From the NCBI RefSeq assembly GCF_016746085.1, contig NZ_JAERTZ010000030.1:42350-106349 (forward strand): a stretch of DNA of 64,000 nucleotides, written 5' to 3'. Origin of the DNA: Zobellella iuensis. Its GTDB lineage: Bacteria > Pseudomonadota > Gammaproteobacteria > Enterobacterales > Aeromonadaceae. The first letter of the stretch is position 1; the number at the start of each line of letters is the position of its first letter. A program made the translations under genes and the position numbers. Below are positions 1 to 9,179 of the stretch, in pieces. The notes beneath the pieces were generated by a model, which searched no databases, was not told where the DNA came from, and saw nothing but the letters and a program-made list of their open reading frames with translations.

Positions 1-193
1 TCGGCAGAAGCCTTTCGATAACCGCCCTCGGTTCCGCTACGCAGGCCGGTGCCCAAGCTGTCGACCATTCAACCCGGCTTGGCCGGCTGGGCCGCATACG
101 GCGCGCTCCGTTTCCCATCACCGGAGTCGGTCCGGTAATAAAGCCATGCTACTATGGAGTCGGCACCATCCCCGATCCCCTGAAGGAGTCTTA

Positions 194-985
194 GTGAAAG
201 CCCATATCCTGCTGACCAGCCGCCTGATCAAGCTGTTCGCCAACATCACCAAGATGCTGTGCTACGGCTTTCATGCCCTCTTCCCCACAATGCGCTTTAC
301 CCTGCCGGAACGCTCCGGTGCCCTGCTGCAAGGCAGGGACAGGCCGATACCGCGCATCATCTGGCAGACCAACTTCACCAACAGGGTGACCCTGCCGGTC
401 TACCTCAACTACCTGTTCAACCGGCTGATTTCGCCCACCTTCGAGTACCGCTTTATGATCACCCAAGCGCGGGCCGACTTTATCAGGGCCAATTACCCGG
501 AAGAAATCTTCCGCAGCTATTCCCGGCTGCAGATAGGGGCGGCCCAGGCGGACTTCTGGCGGCTGCTGGTGCTGCAGCAACACGGTGGCGTCTACCTGGA
601 TATCGACGCCCACGCGGTCTGGCCACTCGGCTTTATCATCGGGCCTGAGCACGAGGAGCTCTATATCATTCGCCAGGACAACGAGCTCACCAACTACTTT
701 ATCGCCAGCCGGCCGGGCAATCCCAACCTGGACAGGCTGATCGCCCAGGTGCTGAAAAATATCCGGGAAAACACCATAGCAGGGGTCTACGACCTGACCG
801 GACCCGGGGTATTCAACCAGGTGCTGGACCACCGGCAGGTGCCCACCACCTTCTACCGCCACACCTGCAACCAGGGCAGCTTTACCAACGAATATTTCCA
901 GTACATCGACAAGCCCCAGGGCAAGTGGACCAAGGAGCAGCACAAGGTGAGCGTGGTCCGCTCGGAAGATGCGGACGAGCAATAA
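194..985 (+). CDS. Glycosyltransferase of the DXD sugar-binding (Gly_transf_sug / GT32-like) family
   Basis: The product of about 263 residues carries a block reading AQADFWRLL ... GGVYLDIDAHA. This is the nucleotide-sugar and metal-binding DXD region of the family that includes yeast Och1 and bacterial polysaccharide transferases. I chose the GTG at 194 because AAGGAG lies at 183-188 with five bases of spacing. An ATG at 146 is in frame but has no good ribosome site. There is no signal peptide. The gene stands alone ahead of an intergenic region and a terminator, so no surface-polysaccharide operon supports the role; modification of a cell-surface glycan is inference. The family call is fairly firm, while donor and acceptor are unknown. 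Confidence 0.7.
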   Translation: MKAHILLTSRLIKLFANITKMLCYGFHALFPTMRFTLPERSGALLQGRDRPIPRIIWQTNFTNRVTLPVYLNYLFNRLISPTFEYRFMITQARADFIRANYPEEIFRSYSRLQIGAAQADFWRLLVLQQHGGVYLDIDAHAVWPLGFIIGPEHEELYIIRQDNELTNYFIASRPGNPNLDRLIAQVLKNIRENTIAGVYDLTGPGVFNQVLDHRQVPTTFYRHTCNQGSFTNEYFQYIDKPQGKWTKEQHKVSVVRSEDADEQ

Positions 986-1006
986 GCAGCTGCGGCTCGC
1001 TGTAAA

Positions 1007-1023
1007 TGCACCGTATTGGTGCA
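1007..1023. promoter_or_regulatory. NtrC-type enhancer box
   Basis: TGCACCGTATTGGTGCA matches the nitrogen regulator NtrC consensus (TGCAC, a 5-7 base spacer, then a GGTGCA arm) at every conserved arm position. A GG-N10-GC element at about 1127-1140 could be a weak sigma-54 promoter, but its -12 half is poor. The next gene on this strand is gmk, and a terminator lies between them. Confidence 0.5.
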
Positions 1024-1156
1024 GCTTACCGTGCATAATCACTCGGTTTTTACGATGTTTCCGGCAAGTAAAAACTGATAGAGCCGAAGCGGCCACCTGC
1101 TCATAATGAAATCTGCGTGGAGGGCACTTCCGCAGCAAGCTATAGTTACTTTTGAC

Positions 1157-1187
1157 TGGCCGTTGTGTTTACAACGGCCATTTTTTT
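1157..1187 (+). terminator. Rho-independent terminator upstream of gmk
   Basis: Ten-base arms TGGCCGTTGT and ACAACGGCCA enclose the loop GTTT and are followed by seven T. It ends transcripts coming from the glycosyltransferase side or from a short RNA beginning near the NtrC box. Confidence 0.85.
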
Positions 1188-1273
1188 ATGCGCCGGCTTC
1201 TGGTAAGCTTTGCCGCCCCTGATTCCAGCCGCCATGCTCGGCGCTGGCAGACAACCTCGAACGGGCAGACACT

Positions 1274-1903
1274 ATGGCGCACATCGGTACCTTGTTTATC
1301 ATTTCCTCCCCCAGCGGCGCGGGCAAATCCAGCCTGATCAAGGCCCTGCTCGAACGCCCCAGTGCCGACGGCCGGCTGCAGGTATCGGTCTCCCACACCA
1401 CCAGACCCATGCGCCCCGGCGAGGAAGACGGTGTGCACTACCACTTCGTGGACAAGGCCCAGTTCAAGGCCCTGATCGACAGGGGCGCCTTCTACGAATG
1501 GGCCGAGGTGTTCGGCAACTACTACGGCACTTCCCGCGAGTGGATCGACGCCCAGCTGGCCCAGGGCATCGACATCCTGCTGGACATCGACTGGCAGGGC
1601 GCCCGCCAGATCCGGGAACAGTCACCCAGCGCCAAGTCCATCTTTATTCTGCCGCCCAGTCGGGAAGAACTGGAGCGCCGGCTCAACGCCCGCCAGCAGG
1701 ACAGCGCCGAAGTGATCAGGGGCCGCATGGAGAAGGCGGTGTCGGAAATGTCCCATTACAGCGAATACGATTACCTGCTGGTCAACGACACCTTCGAGCA
1801 CGCGTTGAACCAGCTCAGCGCCATTATCGAGGCCGAGCGCGCCAACACCGGCAAGCAGGCGGTCCGTTACCGGGACTTGCTTTCCCGGCTACTGGCGGAA
1901 TAA
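1274..1903 (+). CDS. gmk: Guanylate kinase
   Basis: Phosphorylates GMP to GDP with ATP in the cytoplasm; it feeds GTP synthesis and therefore also the substrate pool for (p)ppGpp. The 209-residue length is typical of the family. The P-loop [10 protein letters not shown] is at residues about 9-18, followed by the GMP-binding segment with [11 protein letters not shown] near residues 40-50 and the lid region. It lies immediately upstream of rpoZ and spoT, the same order as in enterobacteria, where gmk, rpoZ and spoT form one operon. The start at the ATG leaves no in-frame upstream alternative that is better. Confidence 0.97.
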   Translation: MAHIGTLFIISSPSGAGKSSLIKALLERPSADGRLQVSVSHTTRPMRPGEEDGVHYHFVDKAQFKALIDRGAFYEWAEVFGNYYGTSREWIDAQLAQGIDILLDIDWQGARQIREQSPSAKSIFILPPSREELERRLNARQQDSAEVIRGRMEKAVSEMSHYSEYDYLLVNDTFEHALNQLSAIIEAERANTGKQAVRYRDLLSRLLAE

Positions 1904-1952
1904 GCTAAGATCCATTAGAATTTTGCACCTTTTTTAATCATTGGAGTCCATT

Positions 1953-2228
1953 ATGGCACGCGTTACTGTTGAAGATGCTGTTGAGCAGGTAGGCAACCGC
2001 TTTGATCTGGTTCTGGTCGCCGCCCGTCGCGCCCGCCAACTGGCCACCCAGGGCAAAGAGCCGCTGGTCGATGCAGAAAACGACAAACCCACGGTGGTGG
2101 CCCTGCGTGAAATCGAGGAAGGCCTGGTCAACCATGCGGTAATGGACGTGCAGGACCGCCAGGAACAACAGGAACTGGAAGCCGCCGAGCTGGCCGCCGT
2201 GGCCGCCATCGCCGAAGGCCGCAGCTAA
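1953..2228 (+). CDS. rpoZ: RNA polymerase omega subunit
   Basis: The omega subunit helps assemble the beta-prime subunit of RNA polymerase and forms part of one ppGpp-binding site. The protein begins [20 protein letters not shown], the standard omega N-terminus with the [13 protein letters not shown] core helix, and is 91 residues, the E. coli length. I set the start at the ATG at 1953 rather than the in-frame TTG at 1941 because of this match and because GGAG lies at 1943-1946. It sits between gmk and spoT, as in enterobacteria. Confidence 0.97.
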   Translation: MARVTVEDAVEQVGNRFDLVLVAARRARQLATQGKEPLVDAENDKPTVVALREIEEGLVNHAVMDVQDRQEQQELEAAELAAVAAIAEGRS

Positions 2229-2333
2229 GCATCGGCCTTGCCCTCAGGCCCGCGCCGGCGGGCCCGTTCCCGGCCTGAGCGGGCCTCACCTCTGAACTGT
2301 GTAAACGGCGTTGACTGTCGGGGTATAGATAGA

Positions 2334-4451
2334 TTGTATCTGTTTGAATCACTCAAGGAGCTTGCCACCAGCTATCTGCCGGCCGAGCAGGTAGAGCAGC
2401 TGAAAGCCGCCTATGTGGTGGCCCGAGATGCCCACCAGGGCCAGACCCGTTCCAGCGGCGAACCCTACATCACCCATCCGGTGGCGGTGGCCCGCATTCT
2501 CGGCGAGATGCATCTGGATCACGAAACCCTGATGGCCGCCCTGCTGCACGACGTGATCGAAGACACCCCGGTCACCAAGGAGCTGCTCGAACGGCAGTTC
2601 GGCAAGCCGGTTGCCGACCTGGTGGAAGGGGTGTCCAAGCTCGACAAGCTCAAGTTCCGGGATCGCAAGGAAGCCCAGACCGAAAACTTCCGCAAGATGG
2701 TGCTGGCCATGACCCAGGACATCAGGGTCATCCTGATCAAGCTGGCCGACCGTACCCACAACATGCGCACCCTGGGCGCCCTGCGCCCCGACAAGCGCCG
2801 CCGCATCGCCCGGGAAACCCTGGAAATCTACGCCCCCATCGCCAACCGCCTCGGCATTCACAGCATCAAGAACGAGCTGGAAGAGCTGGGCCTGGAAGCC
2901 CTCTACCCCATGCGCACCCGGGTATTGCGCGAGTCGGTGCGCCGGGCCCGGGGCAACCGGCGTGAGATCATCCAGTCCATCCTGGAAGAAATCAGCGGCC
3001 GCCTGGACGACGCCCGCATCGAGGCCTGGGTCCGGGGCCGGGAGAAAAACCTGTTCTCCATCTACAAGAAGATGGTGAAGAAGGAGCTGCAGTTCCATGA
3101 GGTGATGGACATCTACGCCTTTCGCGTGATCGTGAAGGACATCGACACCTGTTATCGGGTACTGGGCCAGATGCACACCCTGTACAAGCCGCGTCCCGGC
3201 CGCTTCAAGGACTACATCGCCATTCCCAAGACCAACGGCTACCAGTCGCTGCACACCTCCCTGGTGGGGCCGCACGGGGTGCCGGTGGAAGTGCAGATCC
3301 GCACCGAATACATGGATCAGATGGCCGACAAGGGGGTGGCGGCCCACTGGGCCTACAAGCAGGACGGCGAAAGCTCCGGTACCACCGCCCAGGTACGGGC
3401 CCAGCGCTGGATGCAGAGCCTGCTGGAGCTGCAGCAAAGCGCCGGCTCCTCCTTCGAGTTTATCGAAGGGGTCAAGACCGACCTCTTCCCCGATGAAATC
3501 TACGTGTTCACCCCGGAAGGGCGCATCCTGGAGCTGCCCTCCGGCGCCACCCCGGTCGACTTCGCCTACGCAGTGCACACCGATATCGGCCACGCCTGCG
3601 TGGGCGCCCGGGTAGACCGCCAGCCCTTTCCGCTCAGCCAGCCGCTGCATTCGGGCCAGACGGTGGAGATCATCACCGCCCCCAGCGCCCGCCCCAACGC
3701 GGCCTGGCTCAACTTCGTGGTCACTTCCCGCGCCCGCACCAAAATTCGGCAGTTCCTCAAGAACCTGCGCACCGAAGAATCGGTGCTGCTGGGCAAGCGG
3801 CTGCTCAACCACGCCCTGGGCGCCAAGAACCTGGAAGACATTCCGGCCGAGCGCGTCGCCCAGGTACTGAAGGACACCAAGCACGGCTCCCTCAACAACC
3901 TGCTGGCCGACATCGGCCTGGGCAACGCCATGAGCGTGGTGGTGGCGCGCCGGCTGCTGGGCAAGCTGGACGAGATCCCCGCCGAGCGCAACAGGGCGGC
4001 GAAGAAGATGCCGATCCGCGGCGCCGACGACATGCTGCTCAACTTCGCCAACTGCTGTCGCCCCATTCCCGGCGATCCCATCGTCGCCCACATCAGCCCG
4101 GGCAAGGGCCTGGTGGTGCACCTGGAGTCGTGCAAAAACATCCGCGGCTACAGCAAGGAGCCGGACAAGTACCTGCCGGTGCAGTGGGATCTGGAGCAGG
4201 ACTTCGACTTCGAATTCAAGACCGAGATCGGCATCGAGATCATCAACCACCAGGGGGCCCTGGCCGAACTGGCCAATGTGATCGCCGCCACCGGTGCCAA
4301 TATCCACAGCATCAGCACCGAAGAAAAGGACGGCCGGGTCTATGTGGTGGAACTGCTGATCACCACCAAGAGCCGTATCCACCTGGCCAACATCATGCGC
4401 AAAATCCGGGTGACCCCCAACGTGCTCAAGGTCTATCGCCAGCGCAACTAG
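2334..4451 (+). CDS. spoT: Bifunctional (p)ppGpp synthetase/hydrolase SpoT
   Basis: Degrades and makes the alarmone (p)ppGpp and so sets the stringent response to starvation. The order of domains is HD hydrolase (HDVIEDTPVT at about 70-80), RelA/SpoT synthetase (about 230-370), TGS (about 385-450), conserved helical and zinc-finger-like segments (CCRPIPGDP), and a C-terminal ACT domain. I place the start at TTG 2334, giving (M)YLFESLKELATSYLP, which lines up with the E. coli N-terminus and gives 705 residues. A GGGG at 2320-2323 could act as ribosome site. An open frame extends further upstream to 2238 but that leader is arginine/proline-rich and unlike the family. A TTG start suggests modest translation. 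Confidence 0.96.
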   Translation: MYLFESLKELATSYLPAEQVEQLKAAYVVARDAHQGQTRSSGEPYITHPVAVARILGEMHLDHETLMAALLHDVIEDTPVTKELLERQFGKPVADLVEGVSKLDKLKFRDRKEAQTENFRKMVLAMTQDIRVILIKLADRTHNMRTLGALRPDKRRRIARETLEIYAPIANRLGIHSIKNELEELGLEALYPMRTRVLRESVRRARGNRREIIQSILEEISGRLDDARIEAWVRGREKNLFSIYKKMVKKELQFHEVMDIYAFRVIVKDIDTCYRVLGQMHTLYKPRPGRFKDYIAIPKTNGYQSLHTSLVGPHGVPVEVQIRTEYMDQMADKGVAAHWAYKQDGESSGTTAQVRAQRWMQSLLELQQSAGSSFEFIEGVKTDLFPDEIYVFTPEGRILELPSGATPVDFAYAVHTDIGHACVGARVDRQPFPLSQPLHSGQTVEIITAPSARPNAAWLNFVVTSRARTKIRQFLKNLRTEESVLLGKRLLNHALGAKNLEDIPAERVAQVLKDTKHGSLNNLLADIGLGNAMSVVVARRLLGKLDEIPAERNRAAKKMPIRGADDMLLNFANCCRPIPGDPIVAHISPGKGLVVHLESCKNIRGYSKEPDKYLPVQWDLEQDFDFEFKTEIGIEIINHQGALAELANVIAATGANIHSISTEEKDGRVYVVELLITTKSRIHLANIMRKIRVTPNVLKVYRQRN

Positions 4452-4548
4452 GGTGGCGGCTTGATCAAATAACGACATTTTATCTCCCGGGTTTTGGCGG
4501 TACACTGCGGTGCACCTGTCACCATCCATGTACCGCCTCGGAGCCTGT

Positions 4549-5589
4549 ATGCCCGCTCGCCTGCTCTTGCTCGGGATCTGCCTGTTTATGAATGTCGCCA
4601 CCGCCGCCACGCCAAACCTGACCACCGAAGCCGAGCTGAACCGGCTGGGCCTGGATGGCCTGCAAGCCTTCTGGCGTACACACGCGGTCGAAGGCCACTT
4701 CAACACCGGCGACGGCCTGCGCCTGCCCTACGCCAAGCTGGTGAAGGGGGAGCACGGCAAGGCGGTGATCCTGGTCAACGGCCGCACCGAGGCCTACCTC
4801 AAATACCAGGAGCTGGCGCGGGATCTGTTCGGCAACGGCTACAACGTCTATCTCTACGATCACCGGGGCCAGGGCCTGGCGCCGCGACTGCTGACCGATC
4901 CCCTGATGGGCTACGTGGGCGATTTCAACGACTATGTGCAGGATCTGGAGCAGTTCGTGCAGCAACAGGTGCTGCCGGAGCAGCCGCAGCACCTCTATCT
5001 GCTGGCCCATTCCATGGGCGGCACCGTCTCCGCCCTCTGGCTGGCGGAAACCCGGGTGAAGCTGGAGGCGGCGGTGCTCTCCTCCCCCATGATGGGCATC
5101 TTCCTCGGCCCCATGCCGCGCTGGCTGGCCGACGCCCTGGTGGCGGTGCTGGACACCGGCTGCCGCTGGCTGGGCAAGACGGTCTGCTATGCGCCGGGCC
5201 AGGGGGATTACATGGAGGTGGCCTTCGCCGACAACGATCTGACCCACAGCGAAACCCGTTACCGGCTGTTCCGCGAGCTGTACCGGCAACAACCGGCCCT
5301 GCAGCTGGGCGGGGCCAGCCTGCAATGGCTGCGGCAGGGACTGATGGCGGGAGACGACGCCATTGCCAAGGCCGACCGCATCACCACACCGCTGCTGGTC
5401 CTGCAGGCCGGCGCCGACGTGGTGGTCGACAACGAAGCGCAGCGGGCCTTCTGCCAGGCCCAGGGATCCTGCCGGGACGACAATCCCCTGGTGATCGAGG
5501 GCGCGGCCCACGAGCTCTTTATCGAGCAGGACCCGCTGCGCCGGCAAGCACTGGAAGCTGCACTGTCGTTCTTCGAACAACATTCCTGA
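4549..5589 (+). CDS. pldB: Lysophospholipase L2-type alpha/beta hydrolase
   Basis: Expected to cleave lysophospholipids or monoacylglycerols. The nucleophile elbow AHSMGG is near residue 157. The motifs DHRGQG, FNDYVQDLEQF, DNDLTHSETRYR and the C-terminal GAAHE histidine match E. coli PldB along the whole length (346 residues here, 340 there). The start at 4549 has GGAG at 4540-4543 and gives an N-terminus, MPARLLLLGICLF, that reads as a signal peptide ending near ATAA. E. coli PldB lacks such a clear signal, so export to the periplasm is inferred. The following gene is yigL, as in enterobacteria. Confidence 0.88.
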   Translation: MPARLLLLGICLFMNVATAATPNLTTEAELNRLGLDGLQAFWRTHAVEGHFNTGDGLRLPYAKLVKGEHGKAVILVNGRTEAYLKYQELARDLFGNGYNVYLYDHRGQGLAPRLLTDPLMGYVGDFNDYVQDLEQFVQQQVLPEQPQHLYLLAHSMGGTVSALWLAETRVKLEAAVLSSPMMGIFLGPMPRWLADALVAVLDTGCRWLGKTVCYAPGQGDYMEVAFADNDLTHSETRYRLFRELYRQQPALQLGGASLQWLRQGLMAGDDAIAKADRITTPLLVLQAGADVVVDNEAQRAFCQAQGSCRDDNPLVIEGAAHELFIEQDPLRRQALEAALSFFEQHS

Positions 5590-5623
5590 ACGGATAGCCC
5601 GTTCTCAGCCCACAGGACAGTCT

Positions 5624-6418
5624 ATGTACAACGTGATAGTGTCGGATCTCGACGGTACCCTGCTCAACAGCCATCACCAGGTTTCCGACTACACCCGGGA
5701 GGTGCTGCACCAGTTGGTGGCCCGGGATATCGAATTCATCGTCGCCACCGGCCGCCATTACGTGGACGTGCGCTCCATCCGCGACAAGCTGGGGCTGAAC
5801 GTCAGCCTGATCACCAGCAACGGCGCCATGGTGCACAACCCGGACGACAAGCTTATCTACAACCAGACCATTCCCGCCGAGATGGTGGAGGATCTGGTCG
5901 GCCGCTTCCGCCTGCCCGGGGTGCACCTCAACGTGTACCGGGGCGAGCACTGGCTGGTGGAGGAAGAAATGCCGGGCATGCTCGACTTCAGCCCCGACAG
6001 CGACTTCCGCTACCGGCTCACCGATCTGCGCGCCACCGCCAAGCAGGGGGTGGAAAAGGTGTTCTACGCCGGCGATCACCAGCAGTTGCTGAAAATGGAA
6101 GAACTGCTGCTGGACCACTTCGGCGACCGGCTCAACATCACCTTTTCCCTGCCCCAGTGCCTGGAGGTGATGCACGGCGAGGTCAACAAGGGCTCGGCGG
6201 TGGCTTCGCTGATGGGCCTCAAGGGCGTGCCCCTGCAGCGGGTGATCGCCTTCGGCGACGGCATGAACGACTACGAGATGCTGTCCGGCGTGGGCCGCGG
6301 CGTGGTCATGGCCAACGCCCACTCCCGGCTGCAGGACGCCCTGCCCCGCCACGAACGCGCCCTGAGCGCCGACGAAGACGGCGTGGCCCGTTACCTGGCC
6401 GGGCTGTTCGGGCTCTGA
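5624..6418 (+). CDS. yigL: HAD-superfamily (Cof type) sugar/pyridoxal phosphatase YigL
   Basis: A cytoplasmic phosphatase. In E. coli YigL removes phosphate from sugar phosphates and pyridoxal phosphate, including during glucose-phosphate stress. The protein begins MYNVIVSDLDGTLLNS, giving the catalytic DxD of HAD motif I. ATGRHYVDV and SNGAMVHN follow, and motif IV is FGDGMNDYEM near the C-terminus. At 264 residues it is the usual size. It follows pldB by 34 bases, the conserved pldB-yigL arrangement, and is convergent with the EVE gene with a one-base gap. Confidence 0.9.
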   Translation: MYNVIVSDLDGTLLNSHHQVSDYTREVLHQLVARDIEFIVATGRHYVDVRSIRDKLGLNVSLITSNGAMVHNPDDKLIYNQTIPAEMVEDLVGRFRLPGVHLNVYRGEHWLVEEEMPGMLDFSPDSDFRYRLTDLRATAKQGVEKVFYAGDHQQLLKMEELLLDHFGDRLNITFSLPQCLEVMHGEVNKGSAVASLMGLKGVPLQRVIAFGDGMNDYEMLSGVGRGVVMANAHSRLQDALPRHERALSADEDGVARYLAGLFGL

Positions 6419-6419
6419 C

Positions 6420-6866
6420 TCAGGCCATCGCCAGTATCGCCCGCCACTGCGCCGGGGTGACCGGCATCACCGACAGCCGGCTGCCCTTCTGCACCAGCGG
6501 CATCCCGGCCAGGGCCGGGTTGGCCTTCAGCGCCGCCAGCGGCAGCAACGGCAGGCGCCGCTCGAAGGCCAGCTCCACCGCATACCAGCTGGGCTGGTCC
6601 GGATTGGATTTGGCGTCGAAATAGCCACTGTCGGGATCGAAGGCGAAGGGATCGGGAAAGCCGGCCCGCACCACCCGGCCGATGCCGGCGATGCCCACCT
6701 GCTTGCAGCTGGAATGGTAGATAAACACTTCGTCACCTTCCTGTACCTGGTCACGCAGGAAGTTGCGCGCCTGGTAGTTGCGCACCCCTTCCCAGATGGT
6801 ATTGGCCCGGGCCAGATCGTCGATGGAAAAGGTGTCGGGCTCGGTCTTGAACAGCCAGTAGGCCAT
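6420..6866 (-). CDS. EVE-domain protein
   Basis: The whole 148-residue product is one EVE domain, a PUA-like fold: it opens MAYWLFKTEPDTFSIDDL, then WEGVRNYQARNFLRD and IAGIGRV, and has a PSWYAVELAF strand. EVE proteins bind modified bases or nucleic acid (the human relative is THYN1), but the ligand of this orphan form is not established. It is transcribed towards yigL and away from the lipoprotein gene. No restriction or RNA-modification gene is adjacent that would refine the role. Confidence 0.85.
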   Translation of the reverse strand: MAYWLFKTEPDTFSIDDLARANTIWEGVRNYQARNFLRDQVQEGDEVFIYHSSCKQVGIAGIGRVVRAGFPDPFAFDPDSGYFDAKSNPDQPSWYAVELAFERRLPLLPLAALKANPALAGMPLVQKGSRLSVMPVTPAQWRAILAMA

Positions 6867-6968
6867 GGTGCTCCCTCGTCATTTATTTGTGCCGCATGCT
6901 GGCGGCCCTTGCCGCGCTATGGCAACCTTGTGGGTTGAAAATAGTGACCCTTCACGGAGAAATACGCA

Positions 6969-7154
6969 ATGTACAAACCGCTGTGGCTCGGCCTGGCGCT
7001 GGCCCTTACCGCCTGTGGCGGCACCCCGCCGCCCCCGCCGCCCGCCCCCGAGCCCACCCCGGTGGTGGAAGCCGAGCCCGAGCCGCAACCCTTTGAAAAC
7101 GGCGTGATCAGCGTGCCGGTCAGCCCGGTGCTGGAAGTGCCCGGGAGCTGGTGA
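6969..7154 (+). CDS. Small proline-rich lipoprotein
   Basis: A 61-residue protein with a lipobox: MYKPLWLGLALALTACGG, so Cys-17 would be lipidated after signal cleavage. The mature part is a short proline- and glutamate-rich linker (TPPPPPPAPEPTP) and a tail of about 20 residues. GGAG lies upstream at 6956-6959. Its stop ends two bases before the anmK start, so the genes are very likely cotranscribed and coupled, which hints at a cell-envelope or murein-recycling setting. I do not recognise a family, and the function is unknown. Confidence 0.65.
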   Translation: MYKPLWLGLALALTACGGTPPPPPPAPEPTPVVEAEPEPQPFENGVISVPVSPVLEVPGSW

Positions 7155-7156
7155 TC

Positions 7157-8248
7157 ATGGAACGCTACATCGGCATCATGTCCGGCACCAGCCTGGACGG
7201 CATCGACGCCGTGCTGGTCGAGACCGACGGCGAACGAGTCCGCCTGCTTGAACGCACCACGGCCCCCTTCGAGCCCGGGCTGCGCGGCCGGCTGCTGGCC
7301 CTGGCCGGCGGCGGCGCCGTCACCGCCCTGGAATGGGGCCGGCTCGATGCCGAACTGGGCCGGGCCTATGCCGATGTGGTACTGCAACTGCTGGCGGCAT
7401 CCGGCCGGCAGGCCGCCGACATCAGCGCCATCGGCTGCCACGGCCAGACCGTCTGGCACCAGCCCGGCGGCCCCCTGCCCTTCTCCCTGCAACTGGGCGA
7501 CGGCAACCGGCTGGCGGCCGAAACCGGCATCACCACCATCAACGATTTCCGCCGCAAGGACATGGCCCTGGGCGGCCAGGGCGCGCCCCTGGTGCCCGCC
7601 TTCCACCGGCAGGTGCTGGGCGGTACCGACCGGGCGCGGCTGGTGGTGAACATCGGCGGCATCGCCAATATCACGGTGCTGGCGCCCGAGGCGCCGGTGC
7701 TGGGCTACGATGTCGGCCCCGGCAACATGCTGCTGGATCTCTGGTGCCGGCGCCACACCGGCGCGCCCTTCGACCGGGACGCCGCCCTGGCCCGCCGCGG
7801 CCGGGTGCTGCCCGCGCTGTTGTCGCGCTTGATGGCCGAGCCCTGGCTGGCCCTGCCCGCGCCCAAGAGCACCGGGCGGGAGCTGTTCAACGAACACTGG
7901 CTGGACCGGCAGCTCACCGGCGACGAGGCGGTGGCCGACGTGCAGGCCACCCTGGCCGAGTTCACCGCCACCGCCATCGCCCGCGAGGCGCAACAGTGGC
8001 CGGCGGGCGAACTGCTGGTGTGCGGCGGCGGCGGCCACAATCCCCTGCTGCTGGAACGCCTCGCCGCCCTGCTGCCCGGCTGGCGGGTGGACACCACCAA
8101 CGCCGCCGGGGTGGACATGGACGCCATGGAGGCCATGGCCTTCGCCTGGCTGGCCCACCAGACCCTGCACGGCCTGGCCGGCAACCTGCCGGCGGTGACC
8201 GGCGCCCGCCGCCCCGCCATACTGGGCGCCATCCACCCGCCCGGCTGA
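7157..8248 (+). CDS. anmK: Anhydro-N-acetylmuramic acid kinase
   Basis: Opens the 1,6-anhydro ring of anhMurNAc released from the cell wall and phosphorylates it to MurNAc-6-phosphate, the substrate of MurQ. The protein begins [17 protein letters not shown], the family signature for the phosphate-binding loop. It has [22 protein letters not shown] and NIGGIANIT in the middle and [11 protein letters not shown] near the C-terminus. Length is 363 residues, as in E. coli. The ATG at 7157 has GGGAG at 7143-7147. murQ follows 16 bases downstream, so the recycling pair is intact. Confidence 0.97.
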   Translation: MERYIGIMSGTSLDGIDAVLVETDGERVRLLERTTAPFEPGLRGRLLALAGGGAVTALEWGRLDAELGRAYADVVLQLLAASGRQAADISAIGCHGQTVWHQPGGPLPFSLQLGDGNRLAAETGITTINDFRRKDMALGGQGAPLVPAFHRQVLGGTDRARLVVNIGGIANITVLAPEAPVLGYDVGPGNMLLDLWCRRHTGAPFDRDAALARRGRVLPALLSRLMAEPWLALPAPKSTGRELFNEHWLDRQLTGDEAVADVQATLAEFTATAIAREAQQWPAGELLVCGGGGHNPLLLERLAALLPGWRVDTTNAAGVDMDAMEAMAFAWLAHQTLHGLAGNLPAVTGARRPAILGAIHPPG

Positions 8249-8264
8249 ACCCGAAGGTATCCCC

Positions 8265-9179
8265 ATGCACCACCACGACCTGCTCAATGACCTGGCCCGG
8301 CTGGCCTCGGAAGGCCGCAACCCGGACACCCTGGATATCGATCTCAAAAGCACCCTCGATATCGTCACCACCATCAACGCCCAGGACCAACGGGTGCCGG
8401 AGGCAGTGGCCCGGGTGCTGCCCGAGATCGCCGCCGCCGTGGACCTCATCGTCGCGGCGCTGCGCCGGGGCGGGCGCCTGGTCTACCTGGGCGCCGGCAC
8501 CAGCGGCCGGCTGGGGGTGCTGGATGCGTCCGAATGCCCGCCCACCTTCAGCGTGCCGGCGGGCATGGTGGTGGGGCTTATCGCCGGCGGCGAGGCGGCC
8601 ATGTTCCGCGCCCAGGAGGGGGCGGAAGACGACGCCGCCCGGGGCGAGCAGGATCTGCGGGACATCGATCTCTCCGACAAGGACGTGCTGGTGGGCATCG
8701 CCGCCAGCGGCCGCACCCCCTATGTGCTCGGCGGCCTGCGCTACGCCCGTGCCCTGGGCGCCGGCACCGTGGCGCTGGCGTGCAATCCGGGGTCGGCCAT
8801 CGGCCGGGAGGCGGCCATCGCCATCGAGCCCGAGGTAGGGCCCGAGGTGATCACCGGCTCCACCCGGCTCAAGTCCGGCACCGCCCAGAAACTGGTGCTC
8901 AATATGCTGAGCACCGCCAGCATGATCCGCCTGGGCAAGGTGTACCAGAACCTGATGGTGGATGTGAACGCCAGCAACAAGAAGCTCGAGGCCAGGGCCA
9001 TCCGCATCGTGATGCAGGCCACCGGCACGGACGAGGCCACCGCCGCCCGGGCGCTGGAGCACGCCGACCGGGAGGTCAAGCTGGCGATACTGATGCTGCT
9101 GTCGGGGCTGGGCAAGGCCGAGGCACGGGCCCGGCTGCAACGGGGCCAGGGCGTGCTGCGCCGGGCGCTGGAGGGTTAG
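8265..9179 (+). CDS. murQ: N-acetylmuramic acid 6-phosphate etherase
   Basis: Removes the lactyl ether from MurNAc-6-phosphate to give GlcNAc-6-phosphate, which returns to amino-sugar metabolism. It is a SIS-domain protein of 304 residues. The sugar-phosphate site shows [20 protein letters not shown], with the catalytic glutamate in that segment, followed by [11 protein letters not shown] and [18 protein letters not shown]. It forms an operon with anmK. Its TAG stop overlaps the stop of the convergent gene by four bases. Confidence 0.97.
   Translation: MHHHDLLNDLARLASEGRNPDTLDIDLKSTLDIVTTINAQDQRVPEAVARVLPEIAAAVDLIVAALRRGGRLVYLGAGTSGRLGVLDASECPPTFSVPAGMVVGLIAGGEAAMFRAQEGAEDDAARGEQDLRDIDLSDKDVLVGIAASGRTPYVLGGLRYARALGAGTVALACNPGSAIGREAAIAIEPEVGPEVITGSTRLKSGTAQKLVLNMLSTASMIRLGKVYQNLMVDVNASNKKLEARAIRIVMQATGTDEATAARALEHADREVKLAILMLLSGLGKAEARARLQRGQGVLRRALEG

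Noticed and set aside
1127..1142. Firm sigma-54 promoter next to the NtrC box
   Set aside because: GG and GC have the right spacing but the -12 half reads CAGC rather than TTGC, and any transcript would meet a terminator within about 35 bases.
2238..2333. A longer N-terminus for SpoT from upstream in-frame codons
   Set aside because: The extra residues are Arg/Pro-rich and unlike the family, whereas the TTG at 2334 restores the exact family start.
2349..4706. A 785-codon minus-strand frame opposite spoT
   Set aside because: Composition is that of a mirror frame, and spoT on the other strand matches the family throughout.
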